A DNA stretch of 64,000 bases from Owenweeksia sp965214115 (lineage in GTDB: Bacteria > Bacteroidota > Bacteroidia > Flavobacteriales > Schleiferiaceae). The notes beneath the pieces were generated by a model. It saw only the letters and a list, made by a program, of their open reading frames with translations. It did not search any database and was not told the DNA's origin. The position numbers and the translations under genes were made by a program. The stretch spans positions 1 to 64,000 of the forward strand of contig CBDCAU010000002.1 in NCBI GenBank assembly GCA_965214115.1. Reading direction: 5' to 3'. Every line of letters starts with the position of its first letter. Positions within the stretch are counted from its first letter, which is position 1. Shown in pieces: positions 1 to 7,730 of the stretch.

Positions 1-480
1 ATGGTATATCAGGAGTCGCAATTCAAACCGCAGGCGGGTTCGTGGGCGGGGGCGGGCGGCTTGCTGCAATTGATGCCCTCCACGGCGGAGGAACTGGGCG
101 TGGACAACGTGAACGACCCGCGCCAAAACGTGCTGGCGGGCGCGCGCTATCTCAAAAAAATGCGCGGAAAATTTGTGAAAATCCCCGACTCTTTGCAACG
201 CATAAAATTCACGATGGCGGCATTCAACTGCGGCCTCGGCCACGTTTTGGACGCCCGCCGAATGGCCAAGATGATGAAGCTAAATCCCGATGTGTGGGAC
301 GAGAATGTGGAGGAGGCCATTTTGAAACTTTCCAAGCGTGCATTTTTCACCAAAAAAGGCATCAAATATGGCTATGTGAGGGGGCGCGAACCGTATGAAT
401 ATGTGCAAGAGATCTTTGATCGATTTTATAGTTATTCGTTGGCGGTGGCGCTTGGTGATTCATTGAATAGTGATCCGTGA
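1..480 (+). CDS. Lytic murein transglycosylase, MltF-like (3' part)
   Basis: This is the C-terminal part of a lytic transglycosylase, which cleaves the glycan strands of peptidoglycan in the periplasm. The window opens inside the gene, so the first Met is probably internal and the N-terminal part is missing. The visible part is an SLT domain: the catalytic Glu sits in YQES at residues 3-6, followed by the GAGGLLQLMPSTAEELG block (residues 18-34) and the AAFNCGLGHVLDARR block (about 73-87). The arrangement fits MltF, whose substrate-binding-protein-like N-terminus would lie upstream. The family call is firm; the exact subfamily is inferred from the C-terminal half only. Confidence 0.85.
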   Translation: MVYQESQFKPQAGSWAGAGGLLQLMPSTAEELGVDNVNDPRQNVLAGARYLKKMRGKFVKIPDSLQRIKFTMAAFNCGLGHVLDARRMAKMMKLNPDVWDENVEEAILKLSKRAFFTKKGIKYGYVRGREPYEYVQEIFDRFYSYSLAVALGDSLNSDP

Positions 481-569
481 TTTGTTAAATTCGTAAACTA
501 CTGAATTTTAACATCACCCAACTTGGGTGATTTCTTTTCGTCTTATCAAAAAATTAAAATCTTTGAGTT

Positions 570-971
570 ATGAAAAATCAGCTATCAAAATTTGTACTAA
601 TTTATGGGTTGTTTTTGTTACTTTCAGTGGTGGTTTATGGGTGTTGCAAAGTTTCTGAGCGAATTTTGTACTTACCTCAAATTGACACATTTACTATATA
701 CGATTTTAAAGAAAATAGGTTCGTGGAATCAAATGATACATTAAGAAATTCCTTTAAAGTTGAGTTCAGAATCGATAGAAAAGACTTGGCATTTTTAAAT
801 AAGGGAAGGTTTGTAAATAAGTTAAATGCCTGTGATGTGACCGAATATGTTAATACTGTAGAAGAAAATTCGCTCAAAGTGAGTTTAGACCAAGATTTTA
901 TTTATCAAAATAAAGTTATAAAGAAGGAAACGAATCTTCTATCTATGAACTTGTCAAAAGACAGTTTTTGA
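570..971 (+). pseudogene. Lipoprotein-like gene, 5' part, split by an IS
   Basis: Function unknown. The product begins with a hydrophobic export signal (about residues 8-26) ending in a Cys-Cys pair. It resembles the intact gene at 2149-2724 in layout: signal, short Cys-rich stretch, then a beta-rich domain. The reading frame ends at a TGA at 969-971, directly at the edge of a GC-rich insertion. The expected C-terminal part reappears at 1834-2013 on the other side of the insertion. The gene is AT-rich like its paralogue, and the base composition changes abruptly at the insertion. Confidence 0.75.
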
Positions 972-1033
972 AAAAACACCAATGGCACTAAAGCATTGTA
1001 AACCAATACCCTGTACCATTGGTGAAAAAATAT

Positions 1034-1821
1034 ATGTTGGACAAAAGTATCATAAAAAAGAGCTGTGCCCGCACCTGAGCTTCGGCAACGGGCGGGGCAA
1101 CGCGAAGGTGGAGGACTGGCAGGTGGTCCAGGCGGTGCTGTACCGGCTGAAGACGGGCTGCCAGTGGCGCGAGCTGCCCGTGCGGCAGTTCTTCGCGGTG
1201 GGCTACAGGTGGCAGAGCGTGTACCACCACTTCCGCAAGTGGTGCCGGGACGGCAGCTGGGAAAAGGCTTGGCGGGGGGCCCTGGAGAAGCACAAGGCCG
1301 GGCTGGACATGTCCAGCGTGCAGCTGGACGGCTCGCACACCCCGGCCAAGCGGGGCGGCGGGGCGGTGGCCTACCAGGGCAGGAAGAAGTGCCGCACCAC
1401 CAACATGCTGTTCCTGACCGACAGGCGGGGGCAGCCGCTGGCCTGCGGCGACGCGGCGGCCGGCAACCACCACGACACCCACGGCCTGGCCGGGCAGGTG
1501 AAGCGGATGCTGGGCGCGCTGGAGGCCTCGGAAATCCCCACCGGGGGGCTGTTCCTGAACGCGGACGCGGGCTTCGACGCCCAAGAGTTCAGGGACTTTT
1601 TGGAGGACGCGGAGATAAACGCAAACATCCGCCCCAACCCCAGGAACGGCGGCGGCGAGGGGCACTTCTTCGACGAGCTGCTGTACGGGCACAGGTTCGT
1701 GGTGGAGAGGACCAACGCCTGGCTCGACGGGTTCAAGGCGCTGCTGGTGCGCTTCGAGACCAGCCCGCTGCACTGGAAAGCCCTGCACTGGCTGGCGTTT
1801 GCGGTAATTTTGCTGAGGTGA
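1034..1821 (+). CDS. IS5-family DDE transposase, possibly made by -1 frameshifting
   Basis: The enzyme would cut and join the ends of its insertion sequence. An uninterrupted frame runs from 982. In that numbering the DDE residues are Asp116 (QLDGSHTP), Asp195 (LNADAGFDA) and Glu242 (VVERTNAWLD). The family's usual N-terminus, as I remember it, looks like 'MxxSIIKKELCPHL'. It is recovered only by starting at ATG 1034, reading MLDKSIIKK, and slipping back one base at A-AAA-AAG (1054-1060) into the main frame at Glu-Leu. Without slippage the short frame ends 14 codons in. Alternatives are translation from 982 with an unrelated N-terminus, or loss of one A from the run. Confidence 0.8.
1054..1060 (+). 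promoter_or_regulatory. Candidate -1 ribosomal frameshift site A-AAA-AAG
   Basis: In the frame of the short start at 1034 the codons are ATA AAA AAG, a canonical A-AAA-AAG slippery heptamer of the kind used by several bacterial insertion sequences and dnaX. A -1 shift joins the short frame exactly to the transposase frame and restores a family-like N-terminus. No stimulatory structure was established. A simple deletion of one A from the run would look the same. Confidence 0.45.
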
Positions 1822-1833
1822 ATTTGACTTTAG

Positions 1834-2013
1834 ACAACTTCTATAATAGAAGTCAACTTTAAGATTGTGGATGGTTATGGAAGATTTAGTTTTTCTGATC
1901 AAGTTTTAGATAATTCTGTTTTTCAGGAAGGTTATCATACTTTTAAACTAAAAGGAAAAACTTCAGATGGCGAAAAAATCGAGGATAAATTTGCTTATTT
2001 CTTTCAGTTTTAA
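1834..2013 (+). pseudogene. Lipoprotein-like gene, 3' part beyond the IS
   Basis: An open frame without its own start encodes the C-terminal part of the gene begun at 570. Its end (TFKLKGKTSDGEKIED) matches the end of the neighbouring intact paralogue (KFYLEGKTSDGLAIRD), and the preceding segment VNFKIVDG aligns with YKVELVSS there. The stop TAA is at 2011-2013. It should not be translated unless the insertion supplies a start. Confidence 0.75.
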
Positions 2014-2148
2014 AATAGCCTAAAATTTGGCCATAGGTTTTCGCAGAAAAAAGTCCAAGCCAAATTTTTAAATGGAAATTTAATTTGACTCCAACCCACC
2101 CTACTCATTTATCGTTATCCATTTCAAAAAATCAAAATCTCATTAGCG

Positions 2149-2724
2149 ATGAAAACGAAATTCACGACATTTTTGGTTCTCTATTTTTCTTTTCTGATGG
2201 TCGGAGTCATTGCGCACAGTTGCATTTTGAATGCATTAGATAATTGTGGTGACGATGTAATCATCTCCGACAAATCGCCCGATTTTTATGTTTCTGACAG
2301 CTTGCACGAATATCACGAACACACGGATACTGTAACCTTCGAATTTCAAGTGCGGGCAAAATTTGTGGTTGAAAAAATCGCTCAAAATCAACCTTTCGAT
2401 TTTGGGATCAGCTCGGCTTATGCTCTTTCCTGCCCTCCTGAATTTTTTAATTCGGTACGGTTGAAAGATTTCAAATTAACCTCCGATCGCGGCTTTTTAT
2501 ATGATAATGATTCTATTTTGGCGGGCCAGAATCTTTTGAAAATAGATGCGCTCCAAGGCGAAATTTATGATTTTGAATATAAGGTGGAATTGGTCTCTTC
2601 TTTTTCGCAAGGTTTTTTGAACCGTTCCAACTTCAAAAAGGCTACTCACAAGTTTTATTTGGAGGGTAAAACTTCCGATGGACTCGCCATTCGGGACACG
2701 CTCGAGGTTTTTATCGACCTGTAA
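2149..2724 (+). CDS. Hypothetical exported protein, paralogue of the split gene
   Basis: No function recognised. The 191-residue product has an N-terminal hydrophobic segment (about residues 5-22) followed by a Cys at 25 in a poor lipobox, then a beta-strand-rich domain. The C-terminal half shares the pattern NLL...KVEL...KTSDG with the interrupted gene upstream, so the two form a tandem paralogue pair. An inverted-repeat terminator follows the stop codon. Confidence 0.6.
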   Translation: MKTKFTTFLVLYFSFLMVGVIAHSCILNALDNCGDDVIISDKSPDFYVSDSLHEYHEHTDTVTFEFQVRAKFVVEKIAQNQPFDFGISSAYALSCPPEFFNSVRLKDFKLTSDRGFLYDNDSILAGQNLLKIDALQGEIYDFEYKVELVSSFSQGFLNRSNFKKATHKFYLEGKTSDGLAIRDTLEVFIDL

Positions 2725-2730
2725 AATCAA

Positions 2731-2763
2731 AACCTTGCAGGTTTCGGAAAACCTGTCAAGGTT
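2731..2763. terminator. Inverted repeat between convergent genes
   Basis: AACCTTG...CAAGGTT arms enclose an inner AGGTTT...AAACCT stem, giving a long hairpin just after the stop at 2724 and before the convergent gene ending at 2810. The same AACCTTGCA word recurs in the terminator after rho. No long T-run follows, so it may be an RNA end-protecting hairpin rather than a strong intrinsic terminator. Confidence 0.55.
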
Positions 2764-2809
2764 GCCCATTGCAAACTGCCGACTGCAAACTGCTGACTAC
2801 CAACTGATT

Positions 2810-3217
2810 TCACCGCAACCGATCCGCCGACCGCACCAGCATTTCATCTTTCATAATCGCCCGATTGGCCAAGGAAATCAAAATCACCGCAACAATCGGC
2901 ATAAAAGCGCCTACGCCAAAACTACCGCCATCGGGTTGATAGACAGAGAAGTACATCCATAAAATCAAACCGAACAAGACGAAATTGATGATGATGTTGA
3001 AACGGCCGCTCATCACTTGCTGTTTGCGGTTTTTATATCTGAAAATACTGAAAATAGAAATAAGGGTGGACAGTACCGTGAGGGAGAGGAAAACCGCATC
3101 GTTCATAATCATATAAGGTTGGCCATCAGCGCTTTCAAACAAAGGGAAAAGAATGATGAGGCAGCCGCTGGCCACCGCCGCGCCCAACAAATAGAGGGAT
3201 TGAATCCGTTGAATCAT
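2810..3217 (-). CDS. DUF4293 family integral membrane protein
   Basis: A small membrane protein of the Bacteroidota-restricted DUF4293 family, function unknown. It begins MIQRIQSLYLL, the typical family start. An in-frame ATG six codons upstream (3235) is possible, but the family normally starts at MIQRIQ. About four hydrophobic segments are visible: around residues 8-25, 40-58, 72-90 and 100-120. It stands alone, divergent from rho across about 195 bp. Confidence 0.8.
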   Translation of the reverse strand: MIQRIQSLYLLGAAVASGCLIILFPLFESADGQPYMIMNDAVFLSLTVLSTLISIFSIFRYKNRKQQVMSGRFNIIINFVLFGLILWMYFSVYQPDGGSFGVGAFMPIVAVILISLANRAIMKDEMLVRSADRLR

Positions 3218-3411
3218 TGTGGAAATTTTGGCCAAAGTTCATAAATATTAGAGAATGGGGATAGGGTTATTTTAAATCTTTGTATTATTGCAACCGCAAA
3301 CGCCGCATATCCCGTGGCTTGCATATTTTTCTTTTTTTATTCCCATATTTTCATTTTTTGTAAATCCGAATTCAATTCCTGAATTTTCTTGTTTACTAAT
3401 CCTTTATTTTA

Positions 3412-5082
3412 ATGTACGAAATTGAAGAACTGAAGGCAATGACATTGCCCGACCTGAAGGAAGTCGCTGACAAACAAGGCGTTTCCAAGTTCAAATCTTT
3501 GAACAAACAAGACTTGGTGTATAAAATCTTGGACCACCAAGCGGCCAACCCCGAAGCTGCCAAGGCCGCCGCTGATAGTGGCGCGCCCAAGGACGATTCC
3601 AAAAACGCCAAGAGCGACGACCCAAAACCGCAGGACAAAGGCAGCAAGAGCGACGACAAACCGAAGCGCGAAAACCCGCTGAAAGATCTGAAAAAACCCA
3701 ACCGAAACAAGGGAGGCGATGATAAAAAAGACGCGCGGAACGATGAACGTGGCGATTCCAAAAATGACAAACGGAATCAGAACGACAATCGGAATCAGAA
3801 TCAGCCCCAGAGCCGCAATGACAACCGGAATCAAAATGACAACCGCAACGACAATCGAAACCCGAGCGACAATCGGAACCAGAACGACAACCGGAATCAA
3901 AACGACAATCGCGGCAATCAAAACCAAAACCGAAACCGCCCCAGCAATAAGCCGAAAGAAATCGAATTTGATGGCCTGATCGTGGCTGAGGGCGTGCTGG
4001 AAATGATGCCGGACGGGTACGGTTTCCTGCGTTCTTCTGATTACAATTATTTGAACTCGCCCGATGATATCTACCTGAGCCAAAGCCAAGTAAAACTCTT
4101 CGGCCTGAAAACGGGCGACACGGTGCGCGGCGAAATCCGCCCCGCCAAGCAGGGCGAAAAATATTTTCCGCTGGTAAAAGTGGAAAGCATCAACGGCCGC
4201 GAGCCCAGCTGGGTGCGCGACCGCGTGGCTTTTGAACATTTGACGCCGCTTTTCCCACAGGAAAAATTCAACTTGACGGGCAAAAGCGCCACGCTCAGCT
4301 CGCGGATTATCGACCTCTTCTCCCCCATCGGAAAGGGGCAGCGCGGCCTCATCGTGGCGCAGCCGAAAACGGGCAAAACCACTTTGTTAAAAGAAGTAGC
4401 CAACGCCATCGCCGCCAACCACCCCGAGGCGTATATGATTATTTTGCTAGTGGACGAACGTCCCGAAGAGGTGACGGATATGGCGCGCAGCGTGAACGCC
4501 GAAGTGGTGGCTTCCACCTTCGACGAGCCGGCCGAGCGCCACGTAAAAGTGGCAAACATCGTATTGGAAAAAGCCAAGCGGATGACCGAATGCGGCCACG
4601 ACGTGGTGATCCTTTTGGATTCGATTACAAGATTGGCGCGGGCTTACAACACGGTTTCGCCGGCCTCGGGCAAAGTGCTTTCCGGCGGTGTGGATGCCAA
4701 TGCGCTGCACAAGCCGAAACGCTTTTTTGGCGCGGCGCGTAAAATCGAGGATGGTGGTTCGCTGACGATTCTTGCCACGGCGCTCATCGACACGGGTTCT
4801 AAAATGGACGAAGTGATTTTTGAGGAGTTCAAGGGCACCGGCAATATGGAAATGCAACTCGACCGCAAGATTTCCAACCGCCGCATCTGGCCGGCCATTG
4901 ATTTGGTATCGTCTGGCACGCGGAAAGAAGATTTGCTTTTAGACAAGGATGTTTTGCAGCGGATGTGGATTCTGCGCCGCCATTTGGCGGATATGAATTC
5001 CGTGGAAGCGATGGAATTTTTGCACGACCGCATCAGCCGCACGCAGGACAATGCGGAGTTTTTGGCGACGATGAATGGGTGA
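3412..5082 (+). CDS. rho: Transcription termination factor Rho with a long disordered insert
   Basis: Rho is the hexameric RNA-dependent ATPase that ends transcription of untranslated RNA. The product is 556 residues against about 420 in E. coli. Order: a Rho-N helical domain (1-45); an insert at about 50-180 made almost only of Asn, Asp, Arg, Gln and Lys with NDNRNQ-type repeats; the cold-shock RNA-binding domain (about 186-260); and the ATPase with Walker A QPKTGKTT (317-324), Walker B VILLDSITR and the LSGGVDANAL loop. The extra insert is characteristic of Bacteroidota Rho. In B. thetaiotaomicron an equivalent disordered region is reported to drive condensate formation. A terminator hairpin follows at 5150. 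Confidence 0.98.
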   Translation: MYEIEELKAMTLPDLKEVADKQGVSKFKSLNKQDLVYKILDHQAANPEAAKAAADSGAPKDDSKNAKSDDPKPQDKGSKSDDKPKRENPLKDLKKPNRNKGGDDKKDARNDERGDSKNDKRNQNDNRNQNQPQSRNDNRNQNDNRNDNRNPSDNRNQNDNRNQNDNRGNQNQNRNRPSNKPKEIEFDGLIVAEGVLEMMPDGYGFLRSSDYNYLNSPDDIYLSQSQVKLFGLKTGDTVRGEIRPAKQGEKYFPLVKVESINGREPSWVRDRVAFEHLTPLFPQEKFNLTGKSATLSSRIIDLFSPIGKGQRGLIVAQPKTGKTTLLKEVANAIAANHPEAYMIILLVDERPEEVTDMARSVNAEVVASTFDEPAERHVKVANIVLEKAKRMTECGHDVVILLDSITRLARAYNTVSPASGKVLSGGVDANALHKPKRFFGAARKIEDGGSLTILATALIDTGSKMDEVIFEEFKGTGNMEMQLDRKISNRRIWPAIDLVSSGTRKEDLLLDKDVLQRMWILRRHLADMNSVEAMEFLHDRISRTQDNAEFLATMNG

Positions 5083-5149
5083 TTTTAGTTGCGGGCTAAA
5101 AAGTGGGTAGCGGTCGGTACTACAGGCCACAATGATTTTTGAAATGTGA

Positions 5150-5187
5150 AACCTTGCAGGTTTAAGAAACTTGCAAGGTTTTTTTTT
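5150..5187 (+). terminator. Intrinsic terminator after rho
   Basis: AACCTTGCA (5150-5158) pairs with TGCAAGGTT (5172-5180) and is followed at once by a run of Ts. This is a textbook intrinsic terminator about 70 bp after the rho stop codon. Confidence 0.85.
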
Positions 5188-5269
5188 AAACAAATTTTTA
5201 AAAGCCCACTCATAAACCTGAATTCGATTTATATTTTAAAAATTTGGATTTCGTCCAAGGTGCTGAAAC

Positions 5270-5460
5270 CCATAGGGCCTGCCTACCGTAGGCAGGTCTG
5301 CCTGCGGTAGGCAGGTTCCCATATTTGTAGAACCGTTTCGAGCGCGCGAAAAACGACCCCACCGGGGTCGCATCCGACCAATATATGGCCCCGATGGGGT
5401 CATAATGTGGTCAATATATTTTGCTACAAAGATGTGATGCCTACGGCATTTCAGCATTTT
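5270..5460. repeat. Palindromic intergenic repeat (REP/MITE-like)
   Basis: The 5083-5595 gap holds no convincing gene. Within it are stacked inverted repeats: CCTGCCTACCGTAGGCAGG with a second GCCTGC...GCAGGC arm (about 5279-5315), a CCCCACCGGGGT / CCCCGATGGGGT pair (5359-5400), and GATGCCTACGGCATT (5435-5449). The element also contains CCCATATTTGTA, shared with a similar structure at 27596-27790. These combinations look like dispersed noncoding repeats of Bacteroidota. The 73-residue reading frame across it on the minus strand is an artefact of the repeat. Confidence 0.65.
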
Positions 5461-5595
5461 CGCAAAAAAAGATTGAACTTCAGTGATTTAGGTTATCCGC
5501 ATAGAGTTTTTAAGAATCGAACTCAGGTGATAAGGTTTTTTCTAAAAAAAAGGCTTTGATAACTGGGTGGGTAAATTCCAAAGGCCCAGATTTCC

Positions 5596-5632
5596 TTACT
5601 TATAATTCACCGAAAAAACTTTGTAGGTATAA
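5596..5632 (-). pseudogene. Displaced last codons of the IS-interrupted lipoprotein gene
   Basis: Read on the minus strand from the IS edge, and counting the target duplication once, this stretch continues the 7004-6511 gene in frame. It adds Tyr-Thr-Tyr-Lys-Val-Phe-Ser-Val-Asn-Tyr-Lys and then TAA (5598-5596). This shows where the gene ended before the insertion. Confidence 0.8.
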
Positions 5633-6510
5633 GAAGCTGTCTAAAAACGTTTCAACATAATTTTTATGGAGGCTAAAAGCACCATCGCCTCCGATGAGCT
5701 CTTCAGCCTCTCGTAGTTCTTTGAGTTCCTGCGGCAGGTGTCCAGCCAGGCGAAGGTGCGCTCGACCACCCAGCGCCGGGGCAGCACCTGGAAGCCGCCC
5801 CCCTCGGGCTTCTTGATTATCTCCAAGTCGATGCCATGGTCTTTTTTGGCCTTCTCCACCAGTTTGCCCGCGTAGCCGCCGTCGGCCCAGAGCTTGCGCA
5901 GGCACCGCCAGTCCCCCGCCATCCCGTCCAGCAGCCCGGCCGCGCCGTCCCTGTCCTGCACCGAGGCCGGGCCGACCTCCACGGCCAGCAGGTGGCCCTG
6001 GGTGTCCACGGCGATGTGCCGCTTCACCCCCTTGACCTTCTTGCCCGCGTCGTAGCCCGCCGGCTGCCCTGCCACCAGGGTGTTCTTGACGGACTGGGAG
6101 TCCACCGAGCCCGCCGTGGGCTGCGGGCCGCGCCCGGCCTCTGCTCGGCGCGCCTCCACCAGAGATGCGTTCACCGCCTCCCACAGGCCGCTGTCCCGCC
6201 AGGCGGCGTAATAGTAATAGACCAGCTTCCAGCCGGGGAAGTCCGAGGGAAGCATCCGCCACTGGCAGCCGCTCTCCACAAGGTACATAACCGCGTTGAC
6301 CACCTCGCGCAGGCCGTGCTTGCGCCTGCGGCGGGTGTCGAAGAATTTTGATAATATTGCCCACTGGCCGTCGCTCAGGTCGCTCGGGTAAGCCGTCATG
6401 ATTATGATTTTGGTGAATCACAATTTTCGGCATGCAGGAAGGGCCCAGCGGCGGCCTTCCTTGTTTTTTCTCAACACTGGTATATGAAATAATCATTTCT
6501 AGACAGCCTC
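5633..6510 (-). mobile_element. IS5-family insertion sequence, complete, with TAA target duplication
   Basis: An 878-bp element with imperfect terminal inverted repeats: GAAGCTGTCTAAAAACGTTT at the left end, and GAGGCTGTCTAGAAATGATT at the right end read inward. It is flanked by direct TAA copies (5630-5632 and 6511-6513), the TNA-type target duplication expected for IS5-family elements. It carries one transposase gene and is much more GC-rich than its surroundings. It sits in the last codons of a lipoprotein gene. The intact ends and clean target duplication suggest a recent insertion. Confidence 0.93.
5641..6399 (-). CDS. IS5-family transposase (IS427-like)
   Basis: A 252-residue DDE transposase. 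It starts MTAYPSDLSDGQW, typical of the IS427-like group. A DUF4096-like N-terminal part covers about residues 5-80. The catalytic residues are Asp100 (SVDSQSVK), Asp173 (WADGGYAG) and Glu213 (VVERTFAWLD). The gene nearly fills the element: its stop lies 8 bp inside one terminal repeat. There is no sign of frameshift or truncation. Confidence 0.93.
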   Translation of the reverse strand: MTAYPSDLSDGQWAILSKFFDTRRRRKHGLREVVNAVMYLVESGCQWRMLPSDFPGWKLVYYYYAAWRDSGLWEAVNASLVEARRAEAGRGPQPTAGSVDSQSVKNTLVAGQPAGYDAGKKVKGVKRHIAVDTQGHLLAVEVGPASVQDRDGAAGLLDGMAGDWRCLRKLWADGGYAGKLVEKAKKDHGIDLEIIKKPEGGGFQVLPRRWVVERTFAWLDTCRRNSKNYERLKSSSEAMVLLASIKIMLKRF

Positions 6511-7004
6511 TAATAAGCACTATCAATATTGGGACAAGGCGCGCCCGGTTGGTTTATCGTAGCCACGTGCACGGCCTCCCTAAAAATATCCGCACCCTTT
6601 GGTACACTCAGCGGGTCGTTTTCTGAATAAAGGAACGGGGCGTATCCGAAGGGTTGCATACTGATAGTGAAGCGCAAATCGGTGATGTCTTGGTCGGTGA
6701 GATTGGTGAAGCGCGCGTCCACCACGCATTCTTCCGTGCCGCACGAGCCATCATTGAACCGTCGCGCGCGCCGGCTCAGTTCTATCCGCAAAATTTCCTC
6801 GTTATAGCACGGACTGAAGGAATTTCGGTCTTTCACCAAAACAGCGAACGCGCCAAAGTTTTCCCTCGTTTCTTCGCAAAATATACACGAACCGTCTTCT
6901 TTGGTGGCGGTGATGTTGTAATTGAGGGCGGCTTTTTCCGTACACCCTTCCTCTTTACAAGAGGTCATAGAAAGAACCACCATAAGAAACCACAATCTTG
7001 ACAT
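6511..7004 (-). pseudogene. Lipoprotein gene truncated by the IS
   Basis: Function unknown. The product has a lipoprotein signal (MVVLSMTSC) and a GCTEKAALNYNITATKEDGSC motif, a repeat type seen in secreted Bacteroidota proteins. Then comes a beta-rich domain. The frame now stops at a TAG formed by the target duplication and the first IS base, removing about 11 native residues that lie beyond the IS at 5596-5632. It is the third gene of a minus-strand operon after a dihaem peroxidase and an outer-membrane barrel, 4 bp after the barrel gene. A protein missing only its last strand might fold poorly or still be exported. Confidence 0.75.
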
Positions 7005-7008
7005 TTTT

Positions 7009-7713
7009 TTAAAACTTGAAAATCAGAAAAATGGCCACAGGCAGCGCCAAGTTGAGAGACCGTGCCTCACTTTCCTCGTTCAGCGCATCGGTAGTAACCG
7101 TGAGGGGGTCGAACGGGCTGGGCTGCCTGAAATTCTTTATACTGATATTCTGTTTGTTTTTGGTCTCCCTAAAATAATAGGTGGCCTCAGTGCCGATTAA
7201 AAGCTGGGGAGCGAGATAAACCGAAAAATTGATTTGCGGCCCCACGCCCCAACCGCTGCGGGTAGTGGTGCTGGTGGTAATGGTGGAATCCAATCCACTG
7301 CCAAAACCGAACGATTGGATATTAAAGGTTCTTATCTTTTCGGATTGATAAAGTACATCGCCGCCCAAACCCAGTTCCATCCGCGCGCCCAATTTTATTT
7401 TTTTGGAAAAACCGAGCCGTGCGTTCAAATTAGACGTCTCGGATTTCAAATCGTTTTCGTCAATGATTTCGGAACCCTCGTACCCCACTCCCACCAAAAT
7501 CTCGCTCCCGCTCTCGTTAAAATGAAGACCGTATTTCAGCAAAAATGGATTATTGACCGAGGGCGCATTGCCCAAACTGATAACCTGCCGCAACAGCGGA
7601 TTGACCTGAACGCCAAGATAATGGGAAAATTCGCCCCCGCTTTGGTAGGGTTCAAACTGAGAATGGAGCGCCAAACTCCCTAACAGGAAGAGGCCGAGCA
7701 TTGCATTTTTCAT
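7009..7713 (-). CDS. Outer-membrane beta-barrel protein
   Basis: The 234-residue product has a Sec signal peptide (about residues 1-19, ending ALHSQ). It then shows alternating hydrophobic strands typical of small barrels and a terminal Phe, the usual outer-membrane insertion signal. No functional family is recognised. It lies 17 bp downstream of the dihaem peroxidase gene and 4 bp upstream of the truncated lipoprotein gene, so the three were probably one operon. Confidence 0.7.
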   Translation of the reverse strand: MKNAMLGLFLLGSLALHSQFEPYQSGGEFSHYLGVQVNPLLRQVISLGNAPSVNNPFLLKYGLHFNESGSEILVGVGYEGSEIIDENDLKSETSNLNARLGFSKKIKLGARMELGLGGDVLYQSEKIRTFNIQSFGFGSGLDSTITTSTTTRSGWGVGPQINFSVYLAPQLLIGTEATYYFRETKNKQNISIKNFRQPSPFDPLTVTTDALNEESEARSLNLALPVAIFLIFKF

Positions 7714-7730
7714 CCTAAAAAATAAGGGAT

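Larger units (their letters stand above)
972..1836 (+). mobile_element. IS5-family insertion sequence, GC-rich (ends approximate)
   Basis: A strongly GC-rich block holding one DDE transposase gene lies inside an AT-rich lipoprotein-like gene. A 9-bp inverted repeat (CACCAATGG at 977-985 and its complement at 1016-1024) sits just before the transposase. A 17-base palindrome, ACTTCTAT-A-ATAGAAGT, lies at 1837-1853 beyond the transposase. I could not find convincing terminal inverted repeats or a target-site duplication, so both ends are estimates bounded by the two halves of the interrupted gene. The composition suggests origin in a higher-GC host. Confidence 0.7.

Noticed and set aside
960..1860. 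Target-site duplication and terminal repeats for the first IS
   Set aside because: Candidate pairs (TTT/TTT; GAAAAAACACC versus TCAAATTCACC) are weak, and none restores a continuous frame of the interrupted gene.
988..1902. 304-codon open frame on the minus strand across the first IS
   Set aside because: Pro/His/Val-rich low-complexity translation, antisense to a clear DDE transposase. Long antisense frames are expected in such GC-rich DNA.
3409..4239. 276-codon hydrophobic minus-strand frame across the Rho insert
   Set aside because: It is the antisense of the NDRQ repeats, which always reads as Val/Ile/Leu-rich. No independent support.
5236..5457. 73-codon minus-strand frame
   Set aside because: It lies wholly within palindromic repeats and is best explained as repeat DNA.
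5600..6526. 308-codon and 171-codon frames overlapping the second transposase
   Set aside because: Both are alternative-frame shadows of the 252-residue transposase; neither has recognisable motifs.
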